NCBI GenBank assembly: GCA_002371375.1
Contig: DFIB01000139.1
Span: forward strand, 1 to 14,162
DNA: 14,162 nt
Source of the DNA: Mageeibacillus sp. UBA3708
Lineage (GTDB): Bacteria; Bacillota; Clostridia; Saccharofermentanales; Saccharofermentanaceae
Direction: 5' to 3'
The notes beneath the pieces are model-generated. The model ran no database searches. It had not been told where the DNA came from and saw only the letters and a program-made list of their open reading frames with translations. Shown in pieces: positions 12,897-14,162 of this stretch (positions within the stretch are counted from its first letter, which is position 1; each line of letters begins with the position of its first letter). The translations under genes and the position numbers were made by a program.

Positions 12897-14162
12897 TGAG
12901 TAACCGCTACAGATTAGGACTTGATATAGGATCGACTACTATCAAGGTTGTTCTGCTTGACGGAGATGAGATAGTACACAGCGAGTACAGAAGACATCAT
13001 TCCGATGTGTCGGGTCTTCTTAATCAGCTCTTCGAGGAATTGGACGCCAAGTATCCGGGGATCGATGTAAGTGTTACGATAACCGGTTCGGGAGGACTCT
13101 CCGTTGCTAACTGGCTCCATCTGAAGTTCATTCAGGAGGTCATGGCCGAGACAGTTGCAATCAACAAGTACCATCCCGAGACTGACGTTATCATCGAGCT
13201 TGGCGGAGAGGATGCCAAGATCACTTACATGCATCCGGTCCTTGAGCAGAGAATGAACGGCACATGCGCCGGAGGTACGGGTGCCTTCATCGACCAGATG
13301 GCATCGCTCCTGCAGACAGATGCTGACGGACTTAATAATTTCGCCAAGGATTACAGATCTCTCTATACCATTGCGAGCCGCTGCGGTGTCTTTGCAAAGA
13401 GTGACCTCCAGCCGCTGATCAATGAAGGCGCTGCCAAGGAAGACCTGGCTGCCTCAATATATCAGTCCGTCGTTAACCAGACGATAGCGGGCCTTGCGTG
13501 CGGCAGACCGATCAAGGGCAATGTTGCTTTCCTCGGCGGTCCTCTGTACTTCAATTCCGAGCTCCGCAACGCATTCGAGAGAACGCTGAGTGACAAGGTT
13601 GATTCATTCTGGATGCCTGATGAGGCGCAGATCTATGTTGCGTTGGGTGCAGCTCTGTCAGCCGACAGCGAGCCTGTCAATCTCAAGGAGCTTCTTGAGA
13701 GGTTCAAGAACAAGGAAGGATTCAAGCCCGATATCATCAGGATATCGCCTCTGTTCAAGGATGAAGCCGAGAAGAAGGCATTCTATGACAGGCATGAGAA
13801 GACATCCATTCCGGTTGAGGATCTGAGACGCCAGAAGGGAGCTTTGTACCTCGGTATAGACGCAGGTTCAACCACTACAAAAGCGGTAGTTATCAACAGC
13901 AACAAAGATATCGTCTATACATTCTATGAGAGCAATAAGGGCAACCCCGTAATGAGTGCCGTGAATATACTCAAGGACATTTACAGGAACATGCCGTCAT
14001 CATGTCATATCGCTTATTCATGCGTAACCGGATACGGAGAGAATATCATCAAGGCTGCGCTCGGTGTAGATGACGGTGAGATAGAGACGATGGCTCACTT
14101 TACATCTGCCAAGTTCTTCTGCCCGGACGTCGATTTTATCATCGACATCGGCGGTCAGGACA
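12896..14162 (+). CDS. Fused 2-hydroxyacyl-CoA dehydratase activase-like ATPase (BadF/BadG/BcrA/BcrD type), 3' end outside window
   Basis: ATG 12896 follows AAAGGAG (12882-12888), and the frame is open for 422 codons to the window edge. Residues 5-255 are one ASKHA ATPase domain: phosphate-1 loop GLDIGSTTIK (8-17), phosphate-2 ELGGEDAK (101-108) and GGP at 214-216. Cys124 (NGTCAGGTGAF) and Cys163 (SRCGVFAKSD) are 39 residues apart, matching Cys127 and Cys166 that hold the [4Fe-4S] cluster of the Acidaminococcus activator HgdC. A second ASKHA domain starts at 317 (YLGIDAGSTTTKAVV) and reaches DIGGQD at 417-422 as the window ends. Such tandem proteins in Clostridia are usually over 1,000 residues, with dehydratase-like domains behind. 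HgdC-type proteins drive ATP-dependent electron transfer to radical dehydratases; the substrate of the fused form is not known to me. Confidence 0.88.
   Translation, partial: MSNRYRLGLDIGSTTIKVVLLDGDEIVHSEYRRHHSDVSGLLNQLFEELDAKYPGIDVSVTITGSGGLSVANWLHLKFIQEVMAETVAINKYHPETDVIIELGGEDAKITYMHPVLEQRMNGTCAGGTGAFIDQMASLLQTDADGLNNFAKDYRSLYTIASRCGVFAKSDLQPLINEGAAKEDLAASIYQSVVNQTIAGLACGRPIKGNVAFLGGPLYFNSELRNAFERTLSDKVDSFWMPDEAQIYVALGAALSADSEPVNLKELLERFKNKEGFKPDIIRISPLFKDEAEKKAFYDRHEKTSIPVEDLRRQKGALYLGIDAGSTTTKAVVINSNKDIVYTFYESNKGNPVMSAVNILKDIYRNMPSSCHIAYSCVTGYGENIIKAALGVDDGEIETMAHFTSAKFFCPDVDFIIDIGGQD

Overview
The window looks like a chromosomal segment of a Gram-positive anaerobe of the class Clostridia (Bacillota). 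The evidence is strong GGAGG ribosome-binding sites, the Firmicutes-type neighbourhoods rplS / rbgA-rnhB and infC-rpmI-rplT, a fused 2-hydroxyacyl-CoA dehydratase activase-like protein, a DUF4358-like lipoprotein, and large secreted proteins of gut or rumen Clostridia type. A gut or rumen Oscillospiraceae or Saccharofermentans-like host is a guess from protein style. No phage, IS element, tRNA, rRNA or CRISPR array was seen.

Layout, left to right. (1) 1-193: the 3' end of rplS (L19) and its intrinsic terminator. (2) 194-479: an untranslated region with a long imperfect stem-loop (230-288) and an extended -10 promoter (374-384). (3) 480-9124: six tightly packed plus-strand genes, probably one operon. 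They are a secreted glycine-rich beta-solenoid-like protein, a GH32 beta-fructosidase, a PfkB fructokinase, rbgA, rnhB and a secreted BspA-type LRR protein. The kinase, rbgA and rnhB overlap their upstream neighbours by 8-11 bases. The usual rplS-rbgA-rnhB order is interrupted by about 5.2 kb carrying the secreted protein and the sucrose/fructoside genes. (4) 9138-9308: a 56-codon remnant of a cell-wall-binding-repeat protein. (5) 9333-10703: the infC-rpmI-rplT operon with its own promoter, a readable terminator/antiterminator leader (L20-type attenuation), a probable AUC start codon for IF3, and a terminator. (6) 10704-11067: non-coding DNA with a 21/60-bp periodic inverted-repeat cluster. 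(7) 11068-11841: a strong hairpin terminator and a minus-strand DUF4358-like lipoprotein gene. (8) 11842-14162: a divergent promoter region, an unrecognised 243-aa protein, and, overlapping it by one base, the first 422 codons of a fused dehydratase-activase-like ATPase that runs off the window.

How the genes may work together. The GH32 enzyme and fructokinase form a cytoplasmic route from sucrose, sucrose-6-phosphate or short fructosides to fructose-6-phosphate. The two large secreted proteins that bracket the block end in the same roughly 280-residue module, although their N-terminal halves differ (solenoid versus LRR). RbgA (50S assembly) and RNase HII are housekeeping genes apparently drawn into this transcription unit. 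The items most worth a second look are the shared C-terminal module, the inserted operon and its coupling to rbgA, the infC leader with its AUC start, the 230-288 stem-loop, the 21/60-bp repeats, and the unknown gene coupled to the activase.
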